Positions 45,569 through 56,094 of a stretch of 64,000 nucleotides of DNA are shown here, piece after piece. This DNA comes from Allocoprococcus comes (GTDB lineage: Bacteria > Bacillota > Clostridia > Lachnospirales > Lachnospiraceae), in NCBI RefSeq assembly GCF_013300725.1, contig NZ_JAAIMM010000003.1:103207-167206 (forward strand). Reading direction: 5' to 3'. Position 1 is the stretch's first letter; the number at the start of each line of letters is the position of its first letter. The notes beneath the pieces are model-generated. The model did not search any database, was not told where the DNA came from, and was given only the letters and a program-made list of their open reading frames with translations. A program made the position numbers and the translations under genes.

Positions 45569-47464
45569 TTATTGTTCTTCCATCAGAGTAGCTTCTGTAT
45601 CTTCCGTTTCGCTTCCTCTGAAAAAATTATACACGCTTTTGGCCGATTTTTCATCCATTGATGGAATTTTTTTCAAATCTTCCACCTCTGCATTCTTAAT
45701 CTCATCCAGGCTGGCAAATGTCCGCATCAGTGCTTTCCTTCTCGCAGGTCCGATTCCCGGAATATCATCCAGGATCGAATGCACTTGTCCCTGGCTACGC
45801 AGTTTCCGGTGAAATTCAATAGCAAACCTGTGCGCCTCATCCTGCACTCTTGTGATCAGCCGGAACCCTTCGGAATTGCGGTCGATCGGAATCTCAATAT
45901 TCTGATAGTAGAGTCCTCTCGTCCGATGGTGGTCATCTTTGACCATACCGCATACCGGAATGGATAAATGAAGTTCATCCAGTACTTCCAGTGCTATATT
46001 AACCTGTCCTTTTCCACCATCCATCATGATCAGATCCGGAAAAACATTAAAACTTCCCAGCTCTTTTCCGCTTTTCTGTTCCTCCAGACCATGCCGGAAT
46101 CTTCTGGTGAGGACCTCACGCATACTTGCATAATCATCCGCACCCTGCACACCCTTGATGTGAAACTTACGATAATCGTTTCGTTTCGGTTTTCCCCTCT
46201 CATAAACGATCATCGACCCTACCGAGGCAAATCCATTGGTATTGGAAATATCATACGCCTCCATACGCACCAGGTTATTAAGACCAAGCAACTTTTCTAT
46301 TTCTTTTACTGCACCGATCGTTCTTCCTTCTTCACGCTTGATACGCTCCTTATCTTTTTCCAGTACCATCTTTGCATTTTTCGCCGCAAGCTCAACAAGC
46401 TTTTCTTTTTCCCCTTTTTTCGGGATACGGAAATGAACCTTATGCCCGCGTTTTTCTCCAAGCCATGCTTCCAGGATCTCCCGTTCTTCCGGTTCCACCG
46501 GAAGCATCAGTTCGCCCGGAATATATGGCGTTCCGGCATAAAACTGCTTGATAAAGCTGGAGAGGATCTCTGCATTTTCATCTCCCTGGGCAATCCGCAG
46601 ATAAAAATGATCTCTGCCGATCAGACGGCCATTACGGATAAAGAATACCTGTACCACCGCATCCTCACGCTCTCTTGCAAGAGCCACAATATCCCGGTCC
46701 TCGCCCCCTGTATCGGTAATCTTCTGCTTCTGTGCAATCTGCTTCACGCTGTGCAGAAGCTCCCGGTATTCAATTGCTTTCTCAAATTCCAGATCATCCG
46801 ATGCCTCCTGCATCTTTTCCTCCAGATCCTTTAAGATTTTATCATAATTTCCTCCCAGGAATTTGAGTACTTCATCAACCGACTCTCTGTATTTTTCCTG
46901 CGAAATATACCCCTGACACGGTGCATCACACTGCTTGATATGATGATAGAGACAGCATCTTTCTTTCCCGATATCGCGCGGAAGAATGCGGTTACAGCTA
47001 CGCAGATGGTAAAGCTTCCGGATCAGTTCGATCGTATCTTTTACCGCCGTCACACTGGTATAAGGGCCAAAATACTTTGACTTGTCCTTCTTCATCTGCC
47101 TTGCCATCATAATCCTTGGATATGCTTCACCGGTTGTCACTTTGATAAATGGATAACTCTTATCATCCATCAGCATCGTATTGTACTTTGGCCGGTGCTC
47201 CTTGATCAGATTGCATTCCAGAACCAGCGCTTCCAGTTCCGAATCCGTCACGATATACTCAAACCGGGTGATATGCGTCACCATCTGGTCAATCTTGGCT
47301 CCCCGGTTCCTGCTCGGCTGAAAATACTGTCTGACACGGTTCTTCAGGCTGATCGCCTTTCCAACGTAAATGATCTCGTCCTTTTCCCCATGCATCAGAT
47401 AGACTCCCGGTTTCCCCGGAAGTTTTTTAAGTTCGTCTTCAATAATAAATGTCTGATTTTCCAT
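45569..47464 (-). CDS. uvrC: Excinuclease ABC subunit C
   Basis: 631 residues from the ATG at 47464; the family start [16 protein letters not shown] follows soon after, but the ribosome site (AAGG, about 13 bases up) is weak. The GIY-YIG nuclease domain lies at about 10-95 ([18 protein letters not shown]), the UVR motif at about 205-240, the RNase H-like nuclease domain in the C-terminal half and HhH motifs at the end ([14 protein letters not shown]). It makes the dual incision in nucleotide excision repair. Confidence 0.96.
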   Translation of the reverse strand: MENQTFIIEDELKKLPGKPGVYLMHGEKDEIIYVGKAISLKNRVRQYFQPSRNRGAKIDQMVTHITRFEYIVTDSELEALVLECNLIKEHRPKYNTMLMDDKSYPFIKVTTGEAYPRIMMARQMKKDKSKYFGPYTSVTAVKDTIELIRKLYHLRSCNRILPRDIGKERCCLYHHIKQCDAPCQGYISQEKYRESVDEVLKFLGGNYDKILKDLEEKMQEASDDLEFEKAIEYRELLHSVKQIAQKQKITDTGGEDRDIVALAREREDAVVQVFFIRNGRLIGRDHFYLRIAQGDENAEILSSFIKQFYAGTPYIPGELMLPVEPEEREILEAWLGEKRGHKVHFRIPKKGEKEKLVELAAKNAKMVLEKDKERIKREEGRTIGAVKEIEKLLGLNNLVRMEAYDISNTNGFASVGSMIVYERGKPKRNDYRKFHIKGVQGADDYASMREVLTRRFRHGLEEQKSGKELGSFNVFPDLIMMDGGKGQVNIALEVLDELHLSIPVCGMVKDDHHRTRGLYYQNIEIPIDRNSEGFRLITRVQDEAHRFAIEFHRKLRSQGQVHSILDDIPGIGPARRKALMRTFASLDEIKNAEVEDLKKIPSMDEKSAKSVYNFFRGSETEDTEATLMEEQ

Positions 47465-47527
47465 AGTCACATTATACCTTGCTTCCTGCAGACAATACAA
47501 GTCATTCTTGCAAAAGAATCTACCGAA

Positions 47528-47566
47528 GAAAAAAGAGGCTCCAGAACCTATTGTTCTGAAACCTCT
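47528..47566 (-). terminator. Terminator after ftsH
   Basis: AGAGGTTTCAGAAC and GTTCTGGAGCCTCT pair on the minus strand as a 14-bp stem (two G-U pairs), loop AATAG, and then TTTTTTC. It lies about 20 bases after the ftsH stop. An outer CCGAAG/CTTCGG pair brackets it. Confidence 0.75.
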
Positions 47567-47586
47567 GTATCTTCGGTTATTCTAGA

Positions 47587-49734
47587 CTAGTCACGCTTCT
47601 GTGGAAGGATGAATCCGTCTTCATCTCTTTCTACTTTCTTCTGTATTTCTTTCTCTTCCTGCTGTGCAGCTTCGGTATCTGCCTCTTTCTTCGGCATCTC
47701 GATCGTCTGCTCTTTTACAGGATTCTCTTCTTTCTTTTCTTCCGGTTCCGGAATTCCTTCACATCTGCGGTAAATCTTCATGAATTCTTTTCCGGTGATC
47801 GTCTCTTTCTCAATCAGGAATCCGGCGATCTGATCCATCGTCTCTCGATGCTCGGAAAGCATTCTCTTCGCTTCAGCATATGCTCCCTTCAGCATCTTCA
47901 TAACTTCCTGATCGATCTCTGCCGCGGTTGCCTCTCCGCAGTTCATAACAGCTCTTCCGTCCAGATAACGGTTCTGGATAGATTCCAGTCCGATAAGTCC
48001 GAATTTTTCAGACATACCATACTGTGTTACCATCGCTCTTGCAATCTTGGTTGCCTGCTCGATATCGTTGGATGCCCCGGTTGTAACGGTATCAAACACC
48101 AGTTCCTCTGCCGCACGTCCTGCAAGTGCTGTTACCAGCATGGCTTCCAGTTCTGCTTTGGTATTCAGGAACTTCTCTTCCTCCGGTGTCTGCATAACGT
48201 AACCGAGTGCTCCCATGGTTCTCGGAACGATCGTGATCTTCTGTACCGGCTCTGCGTCTTTCTGGAGGGCAGTTACCAGTGCATGTCCAACCTCATGATA
48301 AGATACGATCCGGCGCTCTTTCTGGCTCATGATACGGTCTTTCTTCTCTTTACCTACAAGAACGACCTCCACTGCCTCAAAAAGATCTGCCTGGGATACC
48401 ACATTTCTTCCTTTTTTTACTGCATTGATCGCAGCTTCATTGATCATGTTCGCAAGATCAGAACCAACCGCTCCGGAAGTTGCAAGTGCGATCTCTTCCA
48501 GATTGACCGTCTCATCCATACGGACATCTTTGGCATGTACTTTCAGGACATCGATACGTCCCTTGAGATCCGGCTTATCTACGATGATACGTCTGTCAAA
48601 TCTTCCCGGACGGAGAAGCGCCGGATCCAGGATCTCCGGTCGGTTCGTTGCCGCAAGAAGGAGCAGACCTTTGTTGCTGTCAAATCCATCCATCTCTGCA
48701 AGGAGCTGGTTCAGTGTCTGTTCTCTCTCGTCGTTTCCACCGAGCTGGGAATCTCTGCTCTTTCCGATTGCATCGATCTCATCGATAAAGATAATACACG
48801 GAGCCATCTGCTGTGCCTGCTTGAAAAGGTCACGTACTCTGGATGCTCCGACACCGACATACATCTCAACAAATGCAGAACCCGAAAGAGAGAAGAACGG
48901 TACTTTTGCTTCTCCAGCAACTGCTTTTGCAAGAAGTGTCTTACCGGTTCCGGGAGGGCCTACAAGAAGTGCTCCCTTCGGAAGCTTCGCTCCGATTCCG
49001 GTGTATTTGCCAGGGTTATGCAGGAAATCGACCACTTCCTGCAGGGATTCTTTTGCTTCATCCTGACCGGCTACATCCTTAAATGTGACTCCGGTAGATT
49101 TTTCCACATACATCTTGGCATTGCTCTTGCCAACGCCCATCATGCCGCCGCCCTTTGTCATACGGCGCATCAGCATCACGCCCAGACCGATCATGATCAC
49201 AAGCGGAACAATGTTGACCAGAAGATTCATCACCATATAAGATGTAGAATCCGGTATCTTCTGTTCATACTCAACACCTGCTTTATACAGTCTGTCCGAA
49301 AGGGTATCATCCTTCACAATACCAGTATAATACTGCTTCCTTGTCACATTACTGAACAGACCTGTACTGTCATCGCTGCTGTCCTTACTGCTGCTGTCGT
49401 TGTTATCTGCTACAGAACCTTCGACCACATCGCTCTCAGAAGCGCCTTTCTTCTTGCTGTTCTTCATCTCAGCTTCTGTCTTCGCTGTGATTACGATCTT
49501 GTCATCCTCGATCACAACTTTCTTAACTTCCCCGGAATCTACCATGTTCAGGAACTGGTCATAGGTAATCTCCTGGGCATCTGTGTCTTCCCGGAACTGA
49601 TACAGCGCAAATACGATAAACGAGATCAGCATAACGGTAAATAATATAATATTCCATCTCTGACGGTTATTTTTATTATTCGGATTATTATTTCCCGGAA
49701 GGTTTTGCTTATTTCTATTATTCTGGTTATCCAT
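47587..49734 (-). CDS. ftsH: ATP-dependent zinc metalloprotease FtsH
   Basis: 715 residues with AGGAGG before the ATG. Membrane helices lie at about 27-45 and 167-190. The extracytoplasmic domain between them has a Ser/Asp-rich insertion (about 95-125). AAA+ domain: Walker A GPPGTGKT at 259-266 and Walker B IIFIDEID at about 314-321. The zinc site reads HEVGH (480-484), fitting HExxH although HEAGH is commoner. The C-terminus is an extended charged tail (about 665-715). FtsH degrades membrane and short-lived regulatory proteins. Confidence 0.97.
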   Translation of the reverse strand: MDNQNNRNKQNLPGNNNPNNKNNRQRWNIILFTVMLISFIVFALYQFREDTDAQEITYDQFLNMVDSGEVKKVVIEDDKIVITAKTEAEMKNSKKKGASESDVVEGSVADNNDSSSKDSSDDSTGLFSNVTRKQYYTGIVKDDTLSDRLYKAGVEYEQKIPDSTSYMVMNLLVNIVPLVIMIGLGVMLMRRMTKGGGMMGVGKSNAKMYVEKSTGVTFKDVAGQDEAKESLQEVVDFLHNPGKYTGIGAKLPKGALLVGPPGTGKTLLAKAVAGEAKVPFFSLSGSAFVEMYVGVGASRVRDLFKQAQQMAPCIIFIDEIDAIGKSRDSQLGGNDEREQTLNQLLAEMDGFDSNKGLLLLAATNRPEILDPALLRPGRFDRRIIVDKPDLKGRIDVLKVHAKDVRMDETVNLEEIALATSGAVGSDLANMINEAAINAVKKGRNVVSQADLFEAVEVVLVGKEKKDRIMSQKERRIVSYHEVGHALVTALQKDAEPVQKITIVPRTMGALGYVMQTPEEEKFLNTKAELEAMLVTALAGRAAEELVFDTVTTGASNDIEQATKIARAMVTQYGMSEKFGLIGLESIQNRYLDGRAVMNCGEATAAEIDQEVMKMLKGAYAEAKRMLSEHRETMDQIAGFLIEKETITGKEFMKIYRRCEGIPEPEEKKEENPVKEQTIEMPKKEADTEAAQQEEKEIQKKVERDEDGFILPQKRD

Positions 49735-49761
49735 ACCTACCTCCTAAATGTCGTCTTCTCT

Positions 49762-49790
49762 ATTATAAGTAGGCGTTTTTTAGAAATCAA
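49762..49790 (-). promoter_or_regulatory. Predicted ftsH promoter
   Basis: TTGATT (49790-49785) and perfect TATAAT (49767-49762) on the minus strand, spacing 17 bases. The predicted start is about 20 bases before the ATG. Confidence 0.7.
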
Positions 49791-49809
49791 TGAAAAATTT
49801 ATGAAAAGA

Positions 49810-49839
49810 TTGTAAAAAAGTCATATTTTATAGTATACT
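49810..49839 (+). promoter_or_regulatory. Predicted promoter of the DUF1846 gene
   Basis: TTGTAA (49810-49815) and TATACT (49834-49839), spacing 18 bases, on the plus strand. It is divergent from the ftsH promoter with the two -35 boxes about 20 bases apart. Confidence 0.6.
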
Positions 49840-49893
49840 AGGTTTGGATTGCTTCTATGAAAGTAAAATTATGGACAAAAAGGATGGAACTTT

Positions 49894-51372
49894 ATGAAAA
49901 TTGGGTTTGATAATGAAAAATACCTGCAAATGCAGTCTTCTCACATTCGTGAGCGAATCAATCAGTTTGACAACAAACTGTATCTTGAATTCGGTGGAAA
50001 GCTTTTCGATGACTATCATGCTTCCCGCGTGCTTCCTGGATTTCAACCGGACAGCAAATTACATTTACTAAAAGAATTATCGGATACCGCAGAGATTGTG
50101 ATCGTTATCAGTGCAGCCGATATTGAGGCTAACAAAGTCCGCGGTGACCTCGGGATCACTTATGACACTGACGTTCTCCGTCTGAAAGATGAATTTGAAG
50201 CCAATGGTCTCTTTGTCGGAAGTGTTGTTATCACACAGTACTCCGGTCAGAACAGTGCCGATCTTTTCAAAGGACGTCTGGAAAAGCTTGGCATTAAAGT
50301 TTATATCCATTATGTAATAGAAGGTTATCCTTCCAACATCCCGCTGATCGTAAGTGACGAAGGATACGGAAGGAACGAATATATTGAGACAAGCAGACCT
50401 CTGGTTGTCATCACCGCACCGGGACCTGGAAGTGGAAAGATGGCTACCTGCCTTTCCCAGCTCTACCATGAGCACAAACGCGGAGTCCGCGCAGGATATG
50501 CCAAATTCGAAACCTTCCCAATCTGGAATATCCCGTTAAAGCATCCGGTCAACTTAGCATATGAAGCAGCTACCGCTGACCTTAACGATGTAAATATGAT
50601 CGACCCGTTCCATCTGGAAGCTTACGGTGTTACTACCGTCAACTACAACCGTGACGTCGAGATCTTCCCTGTACTGAGTGCAATTTTTCAGCGCATTTAC
50701 GGAGAAAATCCATACAAATCACCAACAGACATGGGTGTTAACATGGCTGGTAACTGCATCTGTGACGATGAAGTCTGTAAAGAAGCTTCCCGTCAGGAGA
50801 TCATTCGCCGCTACTACCGCACCATGGACCGTTTCCTTTCCGGTGAATGCCCGAAGGAAGAGACTTATAAGGTCGAGCTTCTGATGAATCAGGCAGGAGT
50901 TACCGTACATGACCGTAAGGTTGTTGATGCCGCTCTTGCACGCGCTGAAGAAACCGGTGCACCGGCTGCCGCTCTGGAGCTTCCGGACGGACGCATCGTA
51001 ACAGGAAAAACTTCTGATCTGCTTGGCGCATCTGCTGCCCTGATCCTGAACGCCTTAAAAGAACTCGCCGGAATCGATCATGATATGCACCTGATCTCAC
51101 CGACTGCCCTGGAACCGATCCAGAAAGTCAAAACCGAATTCCTTGGAAGCAAGAACCCAAGACTTCACATAGATGAAGCTCTGATCGCACTTTCTATCAG
51201 CGCTTCTTCCAATCCGGTTGCCGAACAGGCACTCAGACAGGTTCCGAACCTCAAAGGCTGCCAGGCACATGTATCGGTTATGCTTGCCAATGTTGATATC
51301 CGTCTGTTCCAGAAGTTATCGATCCAGGTAACATCCGAACCAAAATATGAGAAAAAACCGATCTATCAGTAG
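49894..51372 (+). CDS. DUF1846 domain-containing protein
   Basis: 492 residues, the usual size of the family. The start KIGFDNEKYLQMQSSHIRERI and the segment VVITAPGPGSGKMATCLSQLYHE near residue 170 (a P-loop-like GPGSGKMAT) are family hallmarks; AAGGA precedes the ATG. Structures of homologues show a nucleotide-binding-like multi-domain fold, but no reaction has been established. It is frequent in Firmicutes. It stands alone between ftsH (divergent) and pyrG. Confidence 0.93.
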   Translation: MKIGFDNEKYLQMQSSHIRERINQFDNKLYLEFGGKLFDDYHASRVLPGFQPDSKLHLLKELSDTAEIVIVISAADIEANKVRGDLGITYDTDVLRLKDEFEANGLFVGSVVITQYSGQNSADLFKGRLEKLGIKVYIHYVIEGYPSNIPLIVSDEGYGRNEYIETSRPLVVITAPGPGSGKMATCLSQLYHEHKRGVRAGYAKFETFPIWNIPLKHPVNLAYEAATADLNDVNMIDPFHLEAYGVTTVNYNRDVEIFPVLSAIFQRIYGENPYKSPTDMGVNMAGNCICDDEVCKEASRQEIIRRYYRTMDRFLSGECPKEETYKVELLMNQAGVTVHDRKVVDAALARAEETGAPAAALELPDGRIVTGKTSDLLGASAALILNALKELAGIDHDMHLISPTALEPIQKVKTEFLGSKNPRLHIDEALIALSISASSNPVAEQALRQVPNLKGCQAHVSVMLANVDIRLFQKLSIQVTSEPKYEKKPIYQ

Positions 51373-51396
51373 GAAAATGAAATATTTCTGATTTTT

Positions 51397-51450
51397 ATAC
51401 ACCCATTTCGAAAAAAATTGTTGTATTTTTTTCTGGAATGGGTGTATACT
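51397..51450 (+). promoter_or_regulatory. Palindrome overlapping the predicted pyrG promoter
   Basis: TATACACCCATT and AATGGGTGTATA, about 28 bases apart, pair perfectly, with inner A7/T7 runs adding to the stem. The segment could terminate the DUF1846 transcript. It also contains TTGTAT (51421-51426) and TATACT (51445-51450) at 18-base spacing, a possible pyrG promoter, so the palindrome may instead act as an operator. Confidence 0.55.
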
Positions 51451-51506
51451 TTTAAAGTATTTTATAGGGGAATTGATTTCAAGGGGAAATCAAAGTAGCG
51501 AGGGAG

Positions 51507-51534
51507 CCACATAAATTTTTTATGGGGTTTTTTT
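51507..51534 (+). terminator. pyrG: Leader terminator (attenuator) upstream of pyrG
   Basis: CCACATAAA pairs with TTTATGGGG (one mismatch) and is followed by seven Ts, within the roughly 200-base leader of pyrG. A small hairpin GATTTC/GAAATC lies just before it. Known precedent: B. subtilis pyrG is controlled by a leader terminator that senses CTP through reiterative G addition at the transcript start. A GGGG near the possible start (51467-51470) is compatible, but pairing of extra Gs with this stem is not shown. Confidence 0.6.
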
Positions 51535-51663
51535 CTATTTTTATCCGTCAGAGGGTTCTTTTGGAATTTCCTGATGAATAAAAATCACATTCTAACTTAT
51601 TTTTTACAGAACACAATGAGTAGTAGACACAAAAAAGGATACCATAAGGAGGGAACTGGAACT

Positions 51664-53274
51664 ATGGCAGTTAAGTATGTATTTGTTACCGGAGGCGTTG
51701 TCTCAGGTCTTGGAAAAGGAATCACAGCAGCTTCTCTTGGGCGTCTGCTCAAGGCACGCGGTTACACAGTTACAATGCAGAAATTTGATCCGTACATCAA
51801 CATTGACCCGGGTACTATGAATCCGGTACAGCACGGTGAAGTTTTTGTAACAGACGATGGAGCTGAGACAGACCTTGACCTTGGACATTATGAAAGATTT
51901 ATCGATGAAAGTCTTACCAAGAACTCGAACGTAACGACAGGAAAGATTTACTGGTCCGTTCTTCAGAAAGAACGTCGTGGAGATTTTGGTGGAGGAACCG
52001 TACAGGTCATCCCACATATCACGAATGAGATCAAGAGCCGTTTCTATCGTAATCCTGCTGCTACAGATACCGAGATTGCGATCATCGAAGTCGGCGGAAC
52101 CGTCGGAGACATCGAAAGCCAGCCTTTCCTGGAATCTATCCGTCAGTTCCAGCATGATATGGGACATGACAATGTTGCACTGATCCACGTCACACTGATC
52201 CCATATCTGCATGCTTCCCAGGAGATGAAGACCAAACCGACTCAGGCAAGCGTAAAAGAATTACAGGGAATGGGAATCCAGCCGGATATTCTGGTCTGCC
52301 GTTCTGAGCATCCACTGGATCAGGGAATCAAAGACAAGATCGCCCTCTTCTGTAACGTGCCATCTGATCACGTTCTTCAGAACCTGGACGTGGAATACCT
52401 TTACGAAGCACCACTCGCCATGGAAGAAGAACATCTCGCTTCCGTTGTATGCGAATGCCTGAAGCTTGACTGTCCGGAACCGGATCTGAAAGACTGGAAA
52501 GAGATGGTCGAATGCCTGAAGCACCCGACACAGGATGTAACAGTCGCCCTGGTCGGCAAATATATCCAGCTCCATGACGCATATATCAGTGTTGTTGAAG
52601 CATTAAAACATGGCGGCATCTACAGCCACACAACCGTAAATATCAAATGGGTTGACTCTGAAACTGTCACACCGGAAAATGTCGATGAACTTCTCGGTGA
52701 TGTAAGTGGTATCCTCGTACCTGGCGGATTCGGCGACCGTGGTATCGAAGGTAAGATCGAAGCCATCAAATATGCAAGAACACACAAGGTTCCGTTCCTC
52801 GGACTCTGCCTCGGAATGCAGCTTGCCATCGTAGAATTCGCAAGAGACGTTGTCGGATATCATGATGCACACAGCGTAGAACTGAATCCAAACACCACAC
52901 ATCCGGTCATCCACATCATGCCTGACCAGATCGGTATTGAAGACATCGGTGGAACCCTCCGCCTTGGTTCTTATCCTTGTGTTCTTAACAAAGAATCAAA
53001 GGCATATAAATTATACGGAAAAGAAGAAATCCACGAACGTCATCGTCATCGTTATGAAGTCAACAATGACTACCGTGATGCTCTTACCCAGAACGGTATG
53101 CTCTTATCCGGACTTTCTCCGGACGGCAGAATCGTAGAGATGGTGGAAATTCCGGAACATCCTTGGTTCATCGGAACACAGGCACATCCGGAACTCAAAT
53201 CCCGTCCGAACAAACCACATCCGCTGTTTAAGGGATTTGTGGAAGCTTCTCTGGAATATAGTAAAAAGAACTAA
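51664..53274 (+). CDS. pyrG: CTP synthase
   Basis: 536 residues from the ATG at 51664 (AAGGAGG about 10 bases upstream; the longer frame starting at 51574 runs through leader sequence). The synthase domain begins [16 protein letters not shown] with the P-loop. The glutaminase domain has Cys in [11 protein letters not shown] and the His/Glu pair in [10 protein letters not shown]. It makes CTP from UTP, ATP and glutamine. The leader with a terminator suggests attenuation control. Confidence 0.98.
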   Translation: MAVKYVFVTGGVVSGLGKGITAASLGRLLKARGYTVTMQKFDPYINIDPGTMNPVQHGEVFVTDDGAETDLDLGHYERFIDESLTKNSNVTTGKIYWSVLQKERRGDFGGGTVQVIPHITNEIKSRFYRNPAATDTEIAIIEVGGTVGDIESQPFLESIRQFQHDMGHDNVALIHVTLIPYLHASQEMKTKPTQASVKELQGMGIQPDILVCRSEHPLDQGIKDKIALFCNVPSDHVLQNLDVEYLYEAPLAMEEEHLASVVCECLKLDCPEPDLKDWKEMVECLKHPTQDVTVALVGKYIQLHDAYISVVEALKHGGIYSHTTVNIKWVDSETVTPENVDELLGDVSGILVPGGFGDRGIEGKIEAIKYARTHKVPFLGLCLGMQLAIVEFARDVVGYHDAHSVELNPNTTHPVIHIMPDQIGIEDIGGTLRLGSYPCVLNKESKAYKLYGKEEIHERHRHRYEVNNDYRDALTQNGMLLSGLSPDGRIVEMVEIPEHPWFIGTQAHPELKSRPNKPHPLFKGFVEASLEYSKKN

Positions 53275-53306
53275 AAAGTGAAATTATATCGTTTCTAAGT
53301 AAAATA

Positions 53307-53348
53307 AACTCCAGAATCAGCAGTATAAAATTGATTCTGGAGTTTTTT
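53307..53348 (+). terminator. Terminator after pyrG
   Basis: AACTCCAGAATCA (53307-53319) pairs perfectly with TGATTCTGGAGTT (53332-53344), loop 12 bases, followed by TTTT. Confidence 0.9.
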
Positions 53349-53367
53349 ATTGCTACATAATGCAAAA

Positions 53368-53396
53368 CTGCCGCCAGTTACGGCGGCAGCAAAAAA
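53368..53396 (-). terminator. Terminator after ddl
   Basis: CTGCCGCC (53368-53375) pairs with GGCGGCAG (53382-53389), a short GC-rich hairpin. On the minus strand it follows the ddl stop by about 20 bases and leads into TTTTGC; a longer T run lies before it. Confidence 0.6.
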
Positions 53397-53412
53397 TCTT
53401 CTATTTTTGTAA

Positions 53413-54453
53413 TTAGTTCTCATCAGCAATTTCAATCAGCTTATCCAGCAGTTCAGAATAACTATATCCATAATCTTCCATCAACTGCGGATACATGGAG
53501 ATACTTGTAAATCCCGGAAGGGTATTGATCTCATTCAGGTAAACGTGATTGGTCTTCTTATCCAGGAAGAAATCCACACGGCTCAACCCATGTCCATCGA
53601 TCGCCTTAAATGCACGTACTGCATACTTACGGATCTGTTCCTGAATCTCTTCATCTACTTTCGCAGGGATACATGTCTTACTCTCTGCATCTTCGTATTT
53701 GGATTCAAAGGTATAGAATTCACCATGAGGCATGATCTGTCCGACTCTGGATACGATGATGTCATCATTTCCAAGAACGGCTGTCTCAAGCTCGATACAG
53801 TCTACACATTCTTCTACAACGATGTGTGTATCATACTTCGCAGCTTCTTCCAGCTTTGCCATCAGATCTTCCTCTTTATCGCAGCGGTAACATCCAACAC
53901 TGGATCCGGAACGGCTTGCCTTGATAAAGCATGGCATACCAAGTTCTTTCATAATCGAAGCTTCTACTTCTTCTGTTTCTTCCATGTTCTTTTCCACTAC
54001 AACCAGCTTTCCATCATTGCGCTTCTTCACATATACAGATTTAACCTGTGGGATTCCTGCACTTTCAAATACTTTCTTTGCAAAAATCTTATCCATACAT
54101 GCACTGGATGCAAATACACGGCATCCTACATACGGAAGCTGTGCCAGTTCAAATAATCCCTGGATGGTTCCGTCTTCTCCGTAAAGTCCGTGAAGTACCG
54201 GGAATGCAACATCCTGACTTCTCAGAAGATTGAATACACCCTCTACCGCTTCTGCTCCATCAAGCCAGGTATCTTTTGACAGGTCATTATCTTCCTGCTT
54301 TAAGATGTACCATTTCCCATCTTTTGCAATGCCGACAAGTGTAATCTCATATTTATCTTTATCCAGATGCTTCATCACTGAATTACAGGAAATTCGTGAA
54401 ATTGAATGCTCACTGGACTGTCCACCACAAACAACAAGTAACTTTTTCTTCAT
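53413..54453 (-). CDS. ddl: D-alanine--D-alanine ligase
   Basis: 346 residues. The ATP-grasp fold shows the N-terminal GGQSSEHSISRISCNSV, the glycine-rich loop SRSGSSVGCYR and the C-terminal metal-binding VYLNEINTLPGFTSISMYP. It joins two D-alanines for the peptidoglycan pentapeptide. A D-Ala/D-Lac variant would need a change in the omega-loop region; with the sequence at hand the D-Ala-D-Ala form is the default. It is monocistronic between pyrG (convergent) and the HAD gene. Confidence 0.96.
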   Translation of the reverse strand: MKKKLLVVCGGQSSEHSISRISCNSVMKHLDKDKYEITLVGIAKDGKWYILKQEDNDLSKDTWLDGAEAVEGVFNLLRSQDVAFPVLHGLYGEDGTIQGLFELAQLPYVGCRVFASSACMDKIFAKKVFESAGIPQVKSVYVKKRNDGKLVVVEKNMEETEEVEASIMKELGMPCFIKASRSGSSVGCYRCDKEEDLMAKLEEAAKYDTHIVVEECVDCIELETAVLGNDDIIVSRVGQIMPHGEFYTFESKYEDAESKTCIPAKVDEEIQEQIRKYAVRAFKAIDGHGLSRVDFFLDKKTNHVYLNEINTLPGFTSISMYPQLMEDYGYSYSELLDKLIEIADEN

Positions 54454-54572
54454 ATCAGTTTCCCTCTGTTTCTTATTATATACTCTTCTCCGGTTTCCGC
54501 CGGATACTACTTAGAATAATTTACCACGTCCGCCTTGCATTTACAATAAAAGATTGGAATTTCAATAATTTT

Positions 54573-55295
54573 TTAAGCATTTTCCAGGCTTTCCACAAAT
54601 GCAAGCAACTCTTTCATCGATCCTTGGTAATCACTTTCGATTGGAAGGTTCTTTTTATTTTCCATCGTATCCGTCACAAGAAAAGTCTTTGCACCCAGTT
54701 TCCGGATTGCAAGATCCTCTTCCACATCATTTCCCACCATCAGACATTCTTCCGGTGCAAGCTGAAAGCGTTCGAGAATTGTCCGGTAATAATCTGTATT
54801 TGGCTTGCAGTAGCAATTGTCTTCGTAAGTCGTGATCAGTTCAAAATCTTCTGCATCCAGTCCCGCCCATTTGATCCGGTTCACCGTTGCCACCTTTGGA
54901 AATACCGGATTGGTTGCAAGGTAGGTGCGGATTCCTTTTTCCTTTGCCTTTTTCACAACCTTGTCCGACAGACTGTTTGGCTGCGTCACCGCAATTGCCT
55001 GGTTAAATTCATTTGCATAGAAATCAAGGGCAATCCGTTCGGAATTCTCAGAATCCGTTGGAAGCAGTTCGTCCATATACTGCCAGAATGCTTCCCGGTT
55101 GGTACAACTTCCGTCATTATTCACCATTGCTCCATAGCCCTTCCACACGGATGCGATAAATGCTTTCGGATCAAAGGAAATCCCCTCGGATATATATTTT
55201 TTTGCCAGAAGCGGCATATAAAAGGTAACAAATTCGTCCTGGTTCATCGGAAGCAGCGTTCCGTCAAGATCAAATAAAATATGTCGAATGTGCAT
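54573..55295 (-). CDS. HAD superfamily hydrolase
   Basis: 240 residues. The catalytic DxDGT motif is FDLDGTLLP (Asp8, Asp10). A helical cap follows, then motif III Lys in the VVKKAKEKGI region and motif IV ECLMVGNDVEEDLAIRKLG. Such proteins are phosphatases of small metabolites; the substrate is not evident. The ATG overlaps the DUF1847 stop (TAATG). A truncated near-copy of the first 70 codons occurs at 61688-61918. Confidence 0.9.
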   Translation of the reverse strand: MHIRHILFDLDGTLLPMNQDEFVTFYMPLLAKKYISEGISFDPKAFIASVWKGYGAMVNNDGSCTNREAFWQYMDELLPTDSENSERIALDFYANEFNQAIAVTQPNSLSDKVVKKAKEKGIRTYLATNPVFPKVATVNRIKWAGLDAEDFELITTYEDNCYCKPNTDYYRTILERFQLAPEECLMVGNDVEEDLAIRKLGAKTFLVTDTMENKKNLPIESDYQGSMKELLAFVESLENA

Positions 55296-55960
55296 TATTC
55301 TTCCTCCAGATTCAGATGATGTAACTTTTTGTAATAAGAGTCCAGCGTATACAAAGCAGCCACCGGATTATTTCCAAGCACACGGTCCTTTACAACCAAC
55401 GTCGTACTTGGCGCCTCGGCATACTTATAAAAGAGACTGTCATGGCCAACACAAAGTCCCATCACGATATTAATATCTGTCTTTTCTTTGTTCAGCACCT
55501 GCGCCTGCAGAATCGGGTTACACATGTGTACGCCAACTTCTTCGCACCGCTCCGGAATACCAACCTCCGTCTTCGGAACTTCCCCGATCTTACATCCCAC
55601 GCCGTACACTTCAAATCCATACTCTCGCAGAAGTCCTGCAAGCAGATGACTTTCTTTTAAAAGTCCCACACAGCTTGCGATTCCGATCTTCTTTGCACCA
55701 AGCTTTTTCGCCCAACGGATCGTCTCCTCCACCCGGGTTGCCTGACAGTAAAAATCGTGCTCGATCTCAGCACTTGCACGCATGATCTTCAGATCCTTTT
55801 CATCTCCCATGTAAGTATCCAGTGCCTGCTGCCGGTCTTGGGAATCCATATTATTTGACACGCAAAATCCTGGATATGGTTTATGATTCTCTATATTCTG
55901 CTTTGCATTGCATTTCTTGACATTACAGTCTATACATGACAACTTTTTCGTTTCTTCCAT
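55295..55960 (-). CDS. DUF1847 domain protein (Cys-rich, metal-binding)
   Basis: 221 residues. The N-terminus has a Cys cluster CIDCNVKKC and a second Cys run in PGFC, as in the DUF1847 family, probably binding zinc or an Fe-S cluster. Later Cys residues occur in ASCVGLLKES, VGCKIGE and GLCVGHDS. The function is unknown; members are common in anaerobes. It overlaps the HAD gene by one base and so is coupled to it. Part of its upstream sequence (55989-56019) is repeated at 61947-61977. Confidence 0.88.
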   Translation of the reverse strand: MEETKKLSCIDCNVKKCNAKQNIENHKPYPGFCVSNNMDSQDRQQALDTYMGDEKDLKIMRASAEIEHDFYCQATRVEETIRWAKKLGAKKIGIASCVGLLKESHLLAGLLREYGFEVYGVGCKIGEVPKTEVGIPERCEEVGVHMCNPILQAQVLNKEKTDINIVMGLCVGHDSLFYKYAEAPSTTLVVKDRVLGNNPVAALYTLDSYYKKLHHLNLEEE

Positions 55961-56094
55961 TTTTTCTGCCTCCTCCTGATATACAGATAAGGATAACTGG
56001 TATTTTTGGGAAATGCAAGATGAAATAACTCTGCTTTACCTGTTTCCACAAAAGTGCTATCATTATACTAATTCTATAGAAAAGAGGCATACCT

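Noticed and set aside
47848..49644. 598-codon open frame antisense to ftsH on the plus strand
   Set aside because: It mirrors the ftsH coding strand, has Cys/His-rich low-complexity translation and no ribosome site; ftsH is unambiguous.
54396..55277. 293-codon plus-strand frame opposite the HAD gene
   Set aside because: Antisense shadow with no start signal; the HAD motifs are on the minus strand.
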